Made by a program: the position numbers and the translations under genes | Shown: piece by piece, positions 1 to 11,447 of the stretch | Numbering within the stretch: position 1 is the stretch's first letter | How the letters are laid out: every line of letters begins with the position of its first letter | The notes under the pieces: model-generated | What the model was told of the DNA's origin: nothing | Seen by the model: the letters and a program-made list of their open reading frames with translations, nothing else | Databases searched by the model: none | Assembly (NCBI GenBank): GCA_006176705.1 | Contig: QRFJ01000385.1 | Location: forward strand, 124,001-188,000 | Source of the DNA: Cocos nucifera | Taxonomy: Eukaryota > Streptophyta > Magnoliopsida > Arecales > Arecaceae | Direction: 5' to 3' | Length of the DNA: 64,000 nt

Positions 1-11
1 ACACCAAGAAG

Positions 12-193
12 ATTTCTGAAATCAAGGCAAACAGGATGAAGGACAGTCGGGTGCAGTACTTAGTATGATGGAGAGGACTAGCAGACTTAGAAGTGAGTTG
101 GGAGTATGGTGGTGAACTATGGTAGTTTGAAAACATCATAAATATATACCGCCTAGTCTCATCGGAGGCAACTTTGGCTTAGGTGGGGGAGGG
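12..193 (+). pseudogene. Gypsy chromovirus chromodomain remnant and polypurine tract
   Basis: This is the last part of a Ty3/gypsy polyprotein. One frame reads as a decayed chromodomain with the typical signature VQYLV-W-RGLADLEVSWE followed by ELW-FENI; two in-frame stops break it. Chromodomains sit at the C-terminus of chromovirus integrase and are thought to direct insertion into particular chromatin. A purine-rich tract (AGGTGGGGGAGGG, 181-193), the usual plus-strand primer, lies directly before the LTR. The rest of the element lies outside the window to the left. Confidence 0.7.
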
Positions 194-1068
194 TATCATG
201 GCTCCTCGAATCGGGGCTGGACCGGACATGGGTCAAGGTGCAAACTAGATCGAATCACTGGATGGGTTCGAGGTCTGACTAAACTCTCTTGAAATTTGGG
301 CAACTTGGAGACTAAATCTGAGCTCTAGAATTACTTAGGGAAATGTGTACAAGATCTATAAGGAGTACTCAAGAGAATGAGGCTAGGGGCACATGACTCA
401 ATATGTACGTTGGTCAGTAAAGAAGCTAGTGCAATGAGGCATAATAGAATGCAGTTTACCCATGCAATTTTGTGCAATATTTTGGAAACTCTATAGAAGT
501 TGCTTTAAAGTGGATAGGTGTTATCTTAAAGGATTTTTCGTTTTGAATCCAACGGATCAAGTTTTGTTGTAATCCGAGTTTGTTTGAATCATGAACTTGG
601 TAGTTTTATCTGACTGCGCAAAGTCCTGCAGGAATGGAGATTCTGATTTTATCCTTATCTTGAACTTAGAGAATTGACTTTGTGAGGGACTTGTAACCTG
701 GGGTTATTCCTGTATAAAAGGACACTCAAGGGTGGGGTTAGAGGTTAGAGAGAGAGACAGAGGAAGAGAGAAAAAAATCATCTAAGGATCCTCTTGTATC
801 TATGAGAGATCGAGAGACCGGGAGAGCTTCTATTGTAAACTAGCGAGTGGTTATTTAATAAATGTTCTCTTCCCCTTATTTCTTCTTCTTCTTCATGATG
901 TTTTCTGATGTCATGTTCTGCTGTGTTTATATTATTGTTGGGCATGGCCTAAGTCATAGAGACTAGGTTCCCATGATAGAGAGGTTGATCGGTTCTCTTC
1001 TATCCTATGAAGAGCTGACCGAGCTACACGTTGTTTGGATTTGCTCTGAGATCCCTTCGTACGTGACA
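194..1068 (+). mobile_element. 3' LTR of a Gypsy chromovirus
   Basis: The LTR is 875 bp. It begins TATCATGG (a decayed TGTCATGG) right after the polypurine tract and ends CGTGACA, giving matching TGTCA/TGACA termini. A TATA box (TATAAAAG, 713-720) is followed by a purine-rich GA stretch and a poly(A) signal AATAAA at 857-862, so U3, R and U5 are all recognisable. Only one LTR is in the window, so the target duplication cannot be checked. Confidence 0.65.
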
Positions 1069-3180
1069 TATGCAACTAAATTAGATACATAAAACTTAAT
1101 TGAAGTTGAGATGTTTACCTTGTCTATAGTGATCACCAAAAAAAAAATATAACTAATATGATAGATGCTCTAAATAGTTAGGGTTTCTGCTCTTATCACG
1201 AAGTTTCTAACTAGATTTAAGTGAATATTTTTTAGATTAATTTGAACATAAAATAAATAATATGAAAAAATATCAAGGGTTAGGATTGATCTCACTAGGC
1301 AAATTTGGAAGCTTTCCTCCTTGCCCTAATTTTTTTTTATTTTTTTTTTCTACAAAAGAAATCAAAAAAAGTTAGTAAGTAATATTTAAGAAAATAAAAA
1401 GATAAAAAAATTATTTATAATATTTTATAAGAAAATCAAAGAAATCAAAAATTTTAATGTCGGTGCCTTCTCCAACAATGGTGCCAAAAACTTGGTACAT
1501 TTGCTAGTATTATTTTTTATTTATAATAAAATCAAAAAAATCAAAAAAAAGCATCTATTCCTTCCTAGCAGTAGCATCAAAAAATTGATAAGAGCACGAT
1601 GTTGTCATTAAGATATCATATTTATCAGCTTAATTCTGACTTCTTAAAATAATTAAAAATATGTAAATAATAGTGAGTCAGGTCAAATTCATAAAGAAGG
1701 CAGTGCTTTAGTTTTAAAATTTTTAATTTTTATAAAAAAAAGATTTTTAAAATAAAATTGAAGTCAAAAAATAGAATTTAAAACTATAATAAAAATAAAT
1801 AGTAGAAACTAAAATAGCATGAAAATAAATTTTACTACTAAGATCTACTACCTAGATCTTAGCATCTACTTACAATAAAATTAAATTTGCAACAAAAACA
1901 AAGACCATGAAATTTAAAGAGAAAAAAAGTAAATTATGCACTAATTAAAATTCAATTCAAAATTTAAATATATAAAATTAAAAAAATAAAAAAAAAGTTA
2001 AAAAAAACTAGAAGCAGGTTGATCTTGATCTTGGATTGATATTGACGTTGAGATGGTGTAGAAGTCTAGCTCTTCCTCTTGGCACCATCTACCGGGAAGC
2101 AATCTTGAATCCCAAGCATGGCTCTACCTTATACCATCAACTTTCTTTGACCGAAGATAATTTAATTCTGAATGCTTGGGTCCTTTTTATAAGTGTTGGA
2201 GAGGAGGAATAATTACTATGACTAAAGTGGAGTTTTGGTCGGCATATATAGAGAAATCCAGGTAAAAATTGGTTTAAAACACTGCTAGATCGCATCTTAT
2301 TGAGTTCCATGAGTTTTGGCCATCAGATTTTGATCAAATGCTCAAAAATAACACAAAAAATCACTATTTCAAGCCTAATCATAGTGGGATTAAATTTTGG
2401 CCATTGAATCATGCTTGATGATGAATTTTCGATCATTGGATTGTAGGCTGGGTGCTTGAATCATCATCGAGGTTATCATCGATTGTTGGATCAATGTTGG
2501 GAGAGTCCGAAGCCATTCGATCGTGCAACAACCACTATTGGAAATTAAATCAAAATAGGAAATAACCACAGTCATCCAATTTTGATCGAGAATGACCATA
2601 GTTGCATGATCGTGCATCTACTATTTCCATGGACTATGTAGACCATCCACACCATAGATCGCAATCAATCACCACTTGCCTTAGCATGTAAAATTATAGT
2701 TTTGCCCCCATGAGCCGCATGAGATTTTTCTTGAACCCTTTAAAGGTCTAGGTCCACCACATGGAGGCCAATGATTCACCACCTTCTACTTAGTTGGTGG
2801 TCAGCACATGATTTCATGGACTGATTGATTGGTTCACTATACACCGATGGGCCTAATGGGTTGTTGGGTTGGCACTGTGCATGGGCTCATGAGCTTGCGA
2901 GCTAGCTTCTCTGGCGGACTGGCTTGCTGCCATGTCAACTGGGCTAGGATGCACCGACTGAATGGCGGCTTGGCTGAGCACGCTGGCTGAACTGATATAT
3001 ATATTTATATTATTTTTTTAAAAAAAATTCATATCAGATCTATTTTAAATCAGATTGGCTCCAAATTTATTTTATTATGACCAAAAAAATGAGTTCTTTC
3101 TATTTATAAATATATTTTTTAAAAATAAAAAATAAAAATATTAACTTTTAAAAATAAAGATAAATTAATAAATAAATTAA
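1069..3180. other. AT-rich stretch without a gene
   Basis: I see no open reading frame with a recognisable domain. The stretch is rich in A and T runs (for example 1320-2000 and 3000-3180) and has short TA repeats near 2995. It is probably decayed repeat sequence of unknown type; nothing here lets me name a family. Confidence 0.5.
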
Positions 3181-4573
3181 TGCTTTTATTGATGAATTTA
3201 TTGTAATTATCAACACACATGCAAAGGTGAGGTAGGATAGTGTTTCATATTCAATAAATGATCAAGTTTTTGGAATAACTCATCTACCTTATTATAGATA
3301 TCTATGAAGTCTCCTACCTCATAGATTCTACCACTATTAGGTTCATACATGGATGTATAGGGATCATAAGTATAAGAAGAAGGGGTAAAGCATTCTCTTA
3401 ATTAGTAAAAAGGTGCAACCATAATTCTAGGTCTGTTAGCTCTAAGAGTTCATTCAATTTTAGGATCTAGAAGTTGAATTTTGGATCATGATAAATAATG
3501 CCCAAGTAAACATCCTATAATTATACCTTAGAGCAAACACATATTTAAATTTTTATAGATTTTTTTTATTTTTAGATTTTTTATTAAAAATTATGTTCCA
3601 AAGCTAATCGTCAGTCTATTGATGATTATGCTATTCTATAATTATAAATTACTTATTATTAAATAACATAAATATTCTGGCATTTTCATCATAAAGTCTA
3701 TATCTTCTAATGAATATCTTTGTTATGATGAAGTTCTTAGGACTACTTAGTTTCAATAAAGAAAAAACTTATCAATTAGTCCTTAAACTATTCACGACCA
3801 AATGATACATTGTTAATTACAATGACAACGTTTATCGAGTATAGATCATTGTATGCCATATAGGTTGGTTGTCCTCTTAATCAAGGAGTGTGAAGATACT
3901 AGTATGGCGTACAGGTGAGATGTAAGGGTACATCACCATCGAACGTGACCAACTTCAGAACATTCTGCTAGCTAGAATTGCACTGATGGGATATGGTTAT
4001 AAGTGTCCCTTAGACCTGAGATCACCATGGTGACTTGCAAATAATTCATTATGCTTTGGTGCTGGACTACTTGAATTTTTAATTCAGTGATGGAAGATTT
4101 CTGAGTACAGTTAAGACTTATGAAGTCGGTAAGTGATCAAGATGGGATTGAGCACTCCAAGAGTTGGAGAAAATGCATCACTATATTTCAATTTAGTAAA
4201 ATCTTGGCTAAGGTAATCCATGAGATAGATTTGATATTTTAAAATACAATATGGATGACAAAATCAGGGTTGACAGTTAAACTCTGAATCATTCTATAAG
4301 CATTTAGGTCAAAAGAATGAATTATACAGAAACTATATCTACATGGGTTTTAAGAATGTTGCTTTACACAATCGACCTATTCGGCCATCAAATACCGTTG
4401 CTAGATGATCACTTTAATTGATATAAAAATTCATTTCTATGCTATTGACTTAGATTTGAATATATGGGATCACACATATGAAGAGGTTTTAATCTGATCA
4501 AAAGGTTGATCAATGATTTAGAATCATTCTAAGATCAAACAATCAATACGATTGATGTTTGACCTAGTGCAAG
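3181..4573 (+). other. Probable non-coding 3' internal region of Copia B
   Basis: No gene is seen. The stretch leads straight into the start of the Copia B LTR at about 4574 without an obvious target duplication. Its text resembles the long non-coding 3' regions found between RNase H and LTR in some plant copia elements. This is inference from position and style only. Confidence 0.3.
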
Positions 4574-4850
4574 TGTTGTAGGAGGATTGATTAGCAATTA
4601 AATTATTAATTAGCTTAATTTAATTAATTCAAAAAATTAAGATTAAGTTTAATTAAATATAATTTAATTAAATTTAGTTTAGACTTAATTTGATCAAGTT
4701 CAATTGGTTTATTGGATAAGCCAATTGCAAGAAAGAACAAGTCCCTATTCAACTAGGACTCTTATGCATCCAATTTTTTATTTAATTAAAAATTAAACTA
4801 AATTTAAATTTAATTTAATCTGATTTAGTTAGGCTTTTAGTTGGACTAAG
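4574..4850 (+). mobile_element. Copia B LTR, left part
   Basis: This is the first about 277 bp of the Copia B LTR, beginning TGTTGTAGGAGG. It is AT-rich and continues at 7137 after removal of the inserted solo LTR and one copy of its target duplication (CTAAG). The right part is matched by an inverted copy at 14235-14760, which shows that the pieces belong to one LTR of about 1.5 kb. Confidence 0.55.
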
Positions 4851-7136
4851 TGAAGGGAAATCCTGATTTTCCGGTCCAGGTTTGTCCAGATCTGATCAGA
4901 TCAAGAGATATATTTCAAAAATTTTTCTCTTGATCCCAATCAGATCTTGATATGTTTTAGATCTGATTCTTATTATTTTAATAAATAAAATAAAATAAGA
5001 TAAATTAAATCAAATTTAATTTACCTGATTTGGATAATCCTATTATCCTGTAGATGATCCTGATTGCAGCGGAAGGTTCTGGATCTAAGCCACGTAAGCG
5101 CCTGGCCTCTATCGGTATCCACTCGGGTTGGATCTGGAGATCCTCTTCTTCTCTATCACACCTCCAAAAATCAGATCTGGATCTGATCTGGAGGATCTTC
5201 AAAACTCTTTTGAAGATCTGCAGTCGTCCTTTTGCAGCAGCGCAGCCTTCTTGCTTTTGATCGTCTTTCCTTGATCTGAATCGCACCAACCTAAGTCCAA
5301 AACTCTTTTTGGACGTGGAGAGCAAGGGGAGAAGAGATTATGGTGTGGAGAAGGAGGGGAGAGGCAGCCTTGGGGTGTGTCTAATTGCATTCACTTTCAC
5401 TTAGAATTAGGGTTGGGCGCAGGGTCTTATTTATAGACCTCTTGTGATCCAACTCCTCTTCCTCTCAACCAATCACAACCCTTTGTGAAATCAAATCTAA
5501 ATCTGATTGGTTGGAATAGAGACCCCTGGATTCCTCCTTAGAGGGTGCCTAAGACCAGTCAAACTGGATTCTTAGTAGAACTCTGATTGGAATCCAAAAG
5601 GGAGGTGGAGTCCTTGTCCAACTAGGACTCCTAGGCGCCTCCTACTTGGGCTCATGCCACCCTTGGCGTGTGCCCTTCTCCTTGCCAGGTTCTGGCAGGG
5701 GGACAGGCCCCCACCAGCTCTCCAATAGGTGCATGACATGTGGTCAAAAGTCAAAGGGTCAATGGTCAACGTTTGACCAATCAAAGGTAGACTTTTGACC
5801 AAAGACAAAGAATAAGAAATGGCAGGTGACCAAAAATGGTAGGTAATGTCTTACAAATAAGACAACCTAATCTAACTTGGACAACCTCCAGTTAGACCAT
5901 ATGAAGACCTCTGATTGAGCACAAACTCCTTTGGCTCAGACAGGACAACTTATTTATGATAGCAAAAGAAGAACGTTAGGTTCAATCGAGTGCTAGCATG
6001 ATTTCCTTGAACCTAATTGAATCTTATTCAGATCAATTGAACTAGATCAGTTCAATTGATGATCACCAGATTCAAACCCTTATTTGTGTGACCCAGTTAG
6101 GTTCAGTTCTGTATGGTAATGGGATATGTCATGATCTCTATCATAGACATCATCGAAACTCCTTTCGATGGATCAGAACTCTTCTGATTCGAACAGCTAG
6201 AATGATCGATCATCTAAATCATTCTAATTGCTCCCAAAATCCACCAATGACACCTAGCAGTATATGGTGGCAACCCATCAGAGCTGAATGCGAACCTCTT
6301 GGTGCAGCTACCTGTGTGATTCAGTTCTTCTATCTTGAGCCCCGATCAGATTAGGGTTAAGGTGAACTCTTCAAACCCAAGTCTCTGTCATATGATGTAA
6401 TCATTCGATTCGAGTCCAATGTGAAAATCTAAATAGAAACTCTTTCTATTATTTCACTCTACCATGGCCATGGATTTCTGGACTTGATTCTCATGATCAT
6501 CATAGGGCTACTCCTCTACCACCGAGGTAGATAGATTCCATCTTGATGCAATCTAGTTCCTACAATGAACATGTCACAGCCAACATACACCTCAGGGTTC
6601 CATATGGCTAGGAGACCGAGTAATGGTGTAGTCAAACTATAACACCCTCAAGATGAACTGTCAATGCATCTCAGGTCAAAGAACCAGACACACTACTGCA
6701 GCATCGAGTCAGTCATTGACGAGAAGGTAGACTTCCTAATGACTACTCGAGGTCATCACGCAAAGTGCCCTCATTCTCTAACGAGTACCTGTACTCTCAC
6801 TCTGGTATCTCCACACCGTAGACTCAAGACTCATCTACTAAAGAGAAGCGATCGTACACCAACCTTCCGGATCAATCACCATCCTCGTGATGATCCTATG
6901 GTCGGGAGCTGTTTATGAGTTAATAATGATTATTCATGTCTTAAATTTTCAACTCTTGAAAATATGAATTATCATTACCATTAACTCAAAGGATGTATCA
7001 CAGACACTAAATACACAGGTGTGATAGAAAATAACCCATTTCATTAATTATAGTCAAAATTATAATTTTGCCCCTAGAAGTGTATTACAAGTGTCAGCCA
7101 ATTCTGGCTTCTAGGGCACATATATCTAACACTAAG
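4846..7136 (-). mobile_element. Solo LTR of Copia A with target duplication
   Basis: A complete 2281-bp LTR (4851-7131) lies in minus orientation: read on the minus strand it starts TGTTAGATATATG and ends CCCTTCA. It is flanked on both sides by the 5-bp repeat CTAAG (4846-4850 and 7132-7136), the copia-type target duplication. No internal sequence is attached, so it is a solo LTR left by recombination between the two LTRs of a full element. It interrupts the Copia B LTR. A TATA box lies near 5428-5437 (minus) and a TTGAC-rich U3 near 5740-5806. Confidence 0.9.
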
Positions 7137-7959
7137 ATCATCTCTAATTGGGTTGCATTAGTTTTGATTTAATTGAATTCAAATAATAAGTTGGACCAAG
7201 TCAAAACTAAAAGTCCTAGTATGACTAGGATTTCTCCATCTTATGCCATCTTACTTTCCATGCCCCACTACATCAATTCCCTTGGAATTTTCATCAAAAA
7301 TTTTATTTCTAGAGAGTATCAATGCCCTTTTTATGTCTCCAACCATTTTGGAAGAAAATTAGTTATAAAATAGGTCAAAATAAATAAGTTGTTTTGACCT
7401 AGGTCTCTATTGGATAGAGTTTGATACATTATTTTTCCTTATCTCTTTGAGGCACCAAATCATCTGATTTTTCTTTGATTTTTTTTGTGCGAAATATAAG
7501 AATTTTTTGTACATATTCTCTAAAGTCCACAAAAAAAAAATGAGGGGACGCCCAAGAGTTGGGTGCCCCAATCCTTGCTCAATTTGAATCTACCTTTTTA
7601 GGTATTTGACTTAGACAAGGATTTTGTCATAACTCTCTATTTAACAGGAGTTAGGGCATGAGTTTTTTATAGGTTTTACACCTAAGAGAGTGGTTTGGGA
7701 TGTGGGAAGCTTGGATGCAAAGAGGATCTAGGCATGGTGCTTTATTGAGACACAAGCCGTTGTGTCCTGGTGAGAGAAAAAAAAGGGAGAAGAAAGGGTT
7801 CTTCTCTTAGGTTTTTCTTGATTCTCTTCTTCCTCCTTTTGTGAGATTTTAGAACAATGATTTCCTTTCCAAATCCTCTACTTCATTTCTGATTAATGGA
7901 GGATCCAAGGTTTAGAGAAGGATGCTTTTGATCAGCTATCAAAGAAGGATCAACACAGT
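7137..7959 (+). mobile_element. Copia B LTR, middle part, cut by assembly gap
   Basis: This continues the LTR that starts at 4574. Its last 134 bp (7826-7959) are almost identical to the reverse complement of 14626-14760. The remaining 3' end (about 390 bp) is absent here because the sequence runs into the N gap. The same LTR in inverted orientation at 14235-14760 ends next to a primer binding site, which defines the LTR 3' end. Confidence 0.6.
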
Positions 7960-7969
7960 NNNNNNNNNN
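7960..7969. other. Assembly gap of 10 N
   Basis: Ten Ns join a Copia B LTR on the left to the tail of a Copia A internal region on the right. The true gap length is unknown. The join is important because it lies at one edge of a probable inverted segment. Confidence 0.99.
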
Positions 7970-8114
7970 CGGATTCCATGTCCGATATAGATGAATCGAA
8001 AGTCGACATCTGGCAGGACTGTTGTGCTGGAAGAGTTTCCTAGCAAACGTGATACCACCTCATCCGCGATTACTTAAAAAAAGTTACGTGAGGTCAAGGA
8101 GTCAAACTCCGCAG

Positions 8115-8159
<45 letters not shown>

Positions 8160-8268
8160 TTTTTATGGCAGACCCACTTTACAAAGTCGTTGGGCCAGCA
8201 AGAAGTTCGAAGCCCACCTTGGAAGATCGGACTTAGACTTGAGCAATGGCTTTAGGACAATGGGAGAT
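7970..8268 (+). pseudogene. Copia A RNase H tail and polypurine tract
   Basis: This is the 3' end of a Copia A polyprotein. It matches, in inverted orientation, the RNase H tail at 22198-22450. The catalytic part of RNase H is missing: the sequence jumps from the region after the GYTD motif to the conserved HLIRDY/LEK region near the C-terminus, as in the other Copia A copy. A poly-T run interrupts the tail. It ends in the polypurine tract ATGGGAGAT (8260-8268), directly before the LTR. Not functional. Confidence 0.75.
8120..8165 (+). repeat. Poly-T tract
   Basis: A run of about 38 uninterrupted Ts, then A and more Ts, lies inside the RNase H tail where the related copies have ordinary coding sequence. 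It may be a slippage expansion or a sequencing artefact. It is not flanked by a SINE or LINE body. Confidence 0.9.
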
Positions 8269-9567
8269 TGTTAGATAATGTGCCCTAGAAGCCAGAATTG
8301 GCTGACACTTGTAATACACTCTAGGGGCAAAATTAGTAATTTTGACTATAATTAATGAAATGGGTTATTTTCTATCACACCTGTGTATTTAGTGTCTGTG
8401 ATACATCCTTTGAGTTAATGGTAATGATAATTCATATTTTCAAGAGTTGAAAATTTAAGACATGAATAATCATTATTAACTCATAAACAGCTCCCGACCA
8501 TAGGATCATCACTAGGATGGTGATTGATCCGGAAGGTTGGTGTACGATCGCTTCTCTTTTAGATGAGTCTTGAGTCTACGGTGTGAGACACCGGAGCGAG
8601 AGTACAGTACTCGTTAGAGAAGAGGGCACTGAGCGTGCACCTCGAGTAGTCATTAGGAAGTCTACCTTCTCGTCAATGACTGACTCGATGCTGCAGTAGT
8701 GTTTCTGGTTCTTTGACCTGAGATGCATCGGCAGTTTACCTTGAGGGTGTTATAGTTTGACTACACCATTACTCGGTCTCCTAGCCATATGGAACCCTTA
8801 GGTGTATGTTGGCTGTGACATGTTCATTGTAGGAACTGGATTGCATCAAGATGGGATCTATTCTACCTCGGTGGTAGAGGGAGCCCCTATGATAATCATG
8901 AGAATCAAGTCCTAAGCCCATGGCCATGCAGAGTGAAATAATAGAAGAGTTTCTATTTAGTTTTCACATTGGACTCGAATCGAATGATTAATCATATGAC
9001 AGAGACTAGGGTTTGACGATTTACCTTAACCCTAATCTGATCGGGGCTCAAGATAGAAGAACTTAATCACACAGGTAGCTGCACCAAGAGGTTCGCATTC
9101 AGCTCTGATGGGTTGCCACCATATACTGCTAGGTGTCACTGGTGGATTTTGGGAGCAATTAGAATGATTTAGATGATCGATCATTCTAGCTGTTCGAATC
9201 AGAAGAGTTCTGATCCATCGAAGAGTTTCGATGATGTCTATGATAGAGATCATGACATTACCCATTACCATACAGAACTGAACCTAACTGGGTCACACAA
9301 ACAAGGGTTTGAATCTGGTGATCATCAATTGACTGATCTAGTTCAATTGATCTGAATAGAATTCAATTAGGTTCAAGGGAAATCATGCTACATCGATTGA
9401 ACCTAACGTTCTTCTTTTTACTATCATAAATAAGTTGTCCTGTCTGAGCCAAAGGAGTTTGTGCTCAAACAGAGGCCTTCAATGGTCTGATAGGAGGTTT
9501 CCAAGTCAGAAAGTTGTCTTATTGTAAGACACTACCTGCCATTTTTGGTCACCTCCATTTCTTGTTC

Positions 9568-9634
9568 TTTGACTTTGGTCAAAAGTCTACCTTTGACTGG
9601 TCAAACGATTGACATTGACCTTTGACTTTTGACC
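9568..9634 (+). promoter_or_regulatory. W-box cluster in Copia A LTR U3
   Basis: Within 67 bp there are six TTGAC cores on the plus strand and two on the minus strand. TTGAC(C/T) is the W-box, the binding site of plant WRKY transcription factors, which act in defence and wounding. The cluster lies about 300 bp upstream of the LTR TATA box and recurs in the other Copia A LTRs (near 5740-5806, 20808-20876, 39600-39650, more decayed at 47175-47225 and 59880-59920). Binding is inferred from motif only. Confidence 0.5.
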
Positions 9635-9929
9635 ACATGTCATGCACCTATTGGAGAGCTGGTGGGGCCTGTCCCCTGCCAGAACCTGGCAAGGAGAAGG
9701 GCGCACGCCAAGGGTGGCGTGAGCCCAAGTAGGAGGCGCCTAGGAGTCCTTGTTGGACAAGGACTCCACCTCCCTTTTGGATTCCAATCAGAGTTCTACT
9801 AAGAATCCAGTTTGACTGGTCTTAGGCGCCCTCTAAGGGAATCCAGGGTCTCTATTCCAACCAATCAGATTTAGATTGATTTCACAAAGGGTTTGATTGG
9901 TTGAGAGGAGAGAGTTGGATCAAAGAGGT

Positions 9930-9938
9930 CTATAAATA
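9930..9938 (+). promoter_or_regulatory. TATA box of Copia A LTR
   Basis: CTATAAATA lies in the LTR downstream of the W-box cluster. Equivalent boxes are seen at 39976-39986 (plus) and, on the minus strand, near 5428-5437 and 20490-20500. The A2 LTRs carry TATATAAACC at about 46838 and 59533 (minus). The downstream transcript start would be about 30 bp further on. Confidence 0.6.
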
Positions 9939-10503
9939 GACCCTGGCCCAACCCTAATTGCTAAATGCAATTAGACACGCCCCAAGGCTGCCTCTCCCCT
10001 CCTTCTCCACACAATAGTCTCTTCTCCCCTTGCTCTCACACGGCCAAAAGAGTTTTGGACTTAGGTTGGTGCGATTCAGATCAAGGAAAGGCCGATCAAA
10101 AGCAAGAAGGCTGCGCTGCTACAAAAGGACGACTGCAGATCTTCAAAAGAGTTTTGAAGATCCTCCAGATCAGATCCAGATCTAATTTTTGGAGGCATGA
10201 TAGAGAAGAAGAGGATCTCTAGATCCAACCCAAGTGGATATTGATAGAGGCCAGGCGCTTGTGTGGCTAGATCCAGAACCTTCTGCTGCAATCAGGATCA
10301 TCTACAGGGTAATAGGATTACCCAAATTAGGTAAATTAAATTTGATTTAATTTATCTTATTTTATTTTATTTATTAAAATAATAAGAATCAGATCTGAAA
10401 TATATCAAGATCTGATTGAGATCAAGAGAAAATTTTTGAAATATATCTCTTGATCTGATCAAATTTGGACGAACCTGGATCGGAAAATCAGAATTTTCCT
10501 TCA

Positions 10504-10979
10504 CTTTGTTCAGGTCTGTGAAGTATATGTACATCCTCCACTTGCTATTTTCTTTTTTGATGAGGTCAACATTGGCGATTCAATCTGGATAGGATACTTT
10601 TTTGATAAATTTGACTTTGAGGAATTTGTCAACCTCATCCATAATGACCTTTTACCACTCTGGTGTAAAGCTATGCTTTTTTTTATTTTATCGGCCAATG
10701 TTTAGGATCTACAGCCAGAAGATATTCCATCACATCTGCATCAATTTCGAGCATATCTGCAGGCACCCAAGCAAAGACGTCAGCATTTTTTTGCAAAAAT
10801 GCAACAACCTACCTCCTGACCTCTTCCTTCAGGTTGGAGCCAATTTGTACAGTGTGGTCTTTATGTCCATCATTTAATGGAATCTCAACTAAGTCCTTAA
10901 TTGGTTCTCTTCAATCTTCCCTCAAATCATCACGGGCATCAAGCCCATTTACCAAATAAGATTTTACTTGCCTTCCCCT
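10504..10979 (-). pseudogene. Tat element T1, start of reverse transcriptase
   Basis: Read on minus, the fragment carries the N-terminal RT motifs of Tat-lineage gypsy elements: VDKFLKVKFIKKV, then YPDWIANV, then NSKWRM-I-FTDLNK. It stops there because the Copia A LTR is inserted. The catalytic YxDD part of RT is therefore not here. The region between this and the protease (10700-10980) is a decayed linker. Several stops and frameshifts are present. Confidence 0.7.
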
Positions 10980-11411
10980 CTATAAAGCAATAGTGTAGCA
11001 GTGCCATGCGAGAGTTTGATCTCCTCTAACTTCTCCAACTCCATAACTTGTTGGAAACTTAATCTTTAGGTTAATAGATTGAGACCACTTGCCCGCAAAG
11101 TGCATTACGAGCTGAGGATCGGGCCAAGAATTGCATTGTAAAAGCTGAAGGAGCCTCACTACCAAAAAATCCACTTGGACCTTTGATTGTCTTGGGTATC
11201 GACCCACCACAATAGATAGAGTTATTATTCTTTCAATCAGTACTGCATCTTCGATGAATTCCACTAGTGGGGAGCTTATTGGATCCATTCTATTATTAGG
11301 TATAGCCATTTTAGATAATGCATCAAAAAACAAAATGTCAATTAAGGATTCATTATCAAACAAAATACGGCATACATCATAATCAGCAATGTCTAAAGTA
11401 ACTACAACCAC
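10980..11411 (-). pseudogene. Tat element T1, aspartic protease domain
   Basis: This 143-residue open stretch matches the retroviral-type protease of Tat elements: VVVTLDIADYDVCRILFDNE followed by IDILFFDALSKM. The family motif is D-x-G-S-S-x-D-I-L-F; here the glycine/serine part is DNESL, so the active site is altered. In an active element this enzyme would cut the Gag-Pol polyprotein. It lies between gag (right, upstream on minus) and RT (left). Confidence 0.7.
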
Positions 11412-11447
11412 ATCATTAAATGGAAATTGAACTTCCTGGGCATCTTC

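Larger units (their letters stand above)
8269..10503 (+). mobile_element. Copia A LTR (3' LTR)
   Basis: This 2235-bp LTR starts TGTTAGATAATG after a polypurine tract and ends TTTTCCTTCA. With the solo LTR at 4851-7131 it makes a large inverted repeat. Its right edge cuts the reverse transcriptase of Tat element T1 just after the conserved FTDLNK motif (read on minus), so this copy inserted into T1. The first five bases after the LTR are CTTTG; the partner duplication is not visible because the 5' end of this copy is lost at the gap. Confidence 0.88.

Noticed and set aside
1440..1510. Text GGTGCCAAAAACTTGG, possibly a tRNA primer site
   Set aside because: No LTR end next to it and no internal coding region after it; too weak to call an element.
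2390..2617. 75-codon frame in the AT-rich left part
   Set aside because: No homologous domain recognised, no neighbouring coding signal, and length expected by chance.
5572..5808. 78-codon frame repeated at 20636-20872
   Set aside because: LTR sequence over the W-box region; the similarity is that of the LTR copies.
6088..6354. 88-codon frame also seen at 9032-9271 and 21152-21418
   Set aside because: It recurs only because it lies in the Copia A LTR (U3/R); on the same LTR strand it has no domain, and U3 sequence is not expected to code for protein.
8022..8255. Open frame of 77 codons with a long Phe run
   Set aside because: The Phe run is the poly-T tract read in frame; the rest is RNase H tail in a wrong frame.
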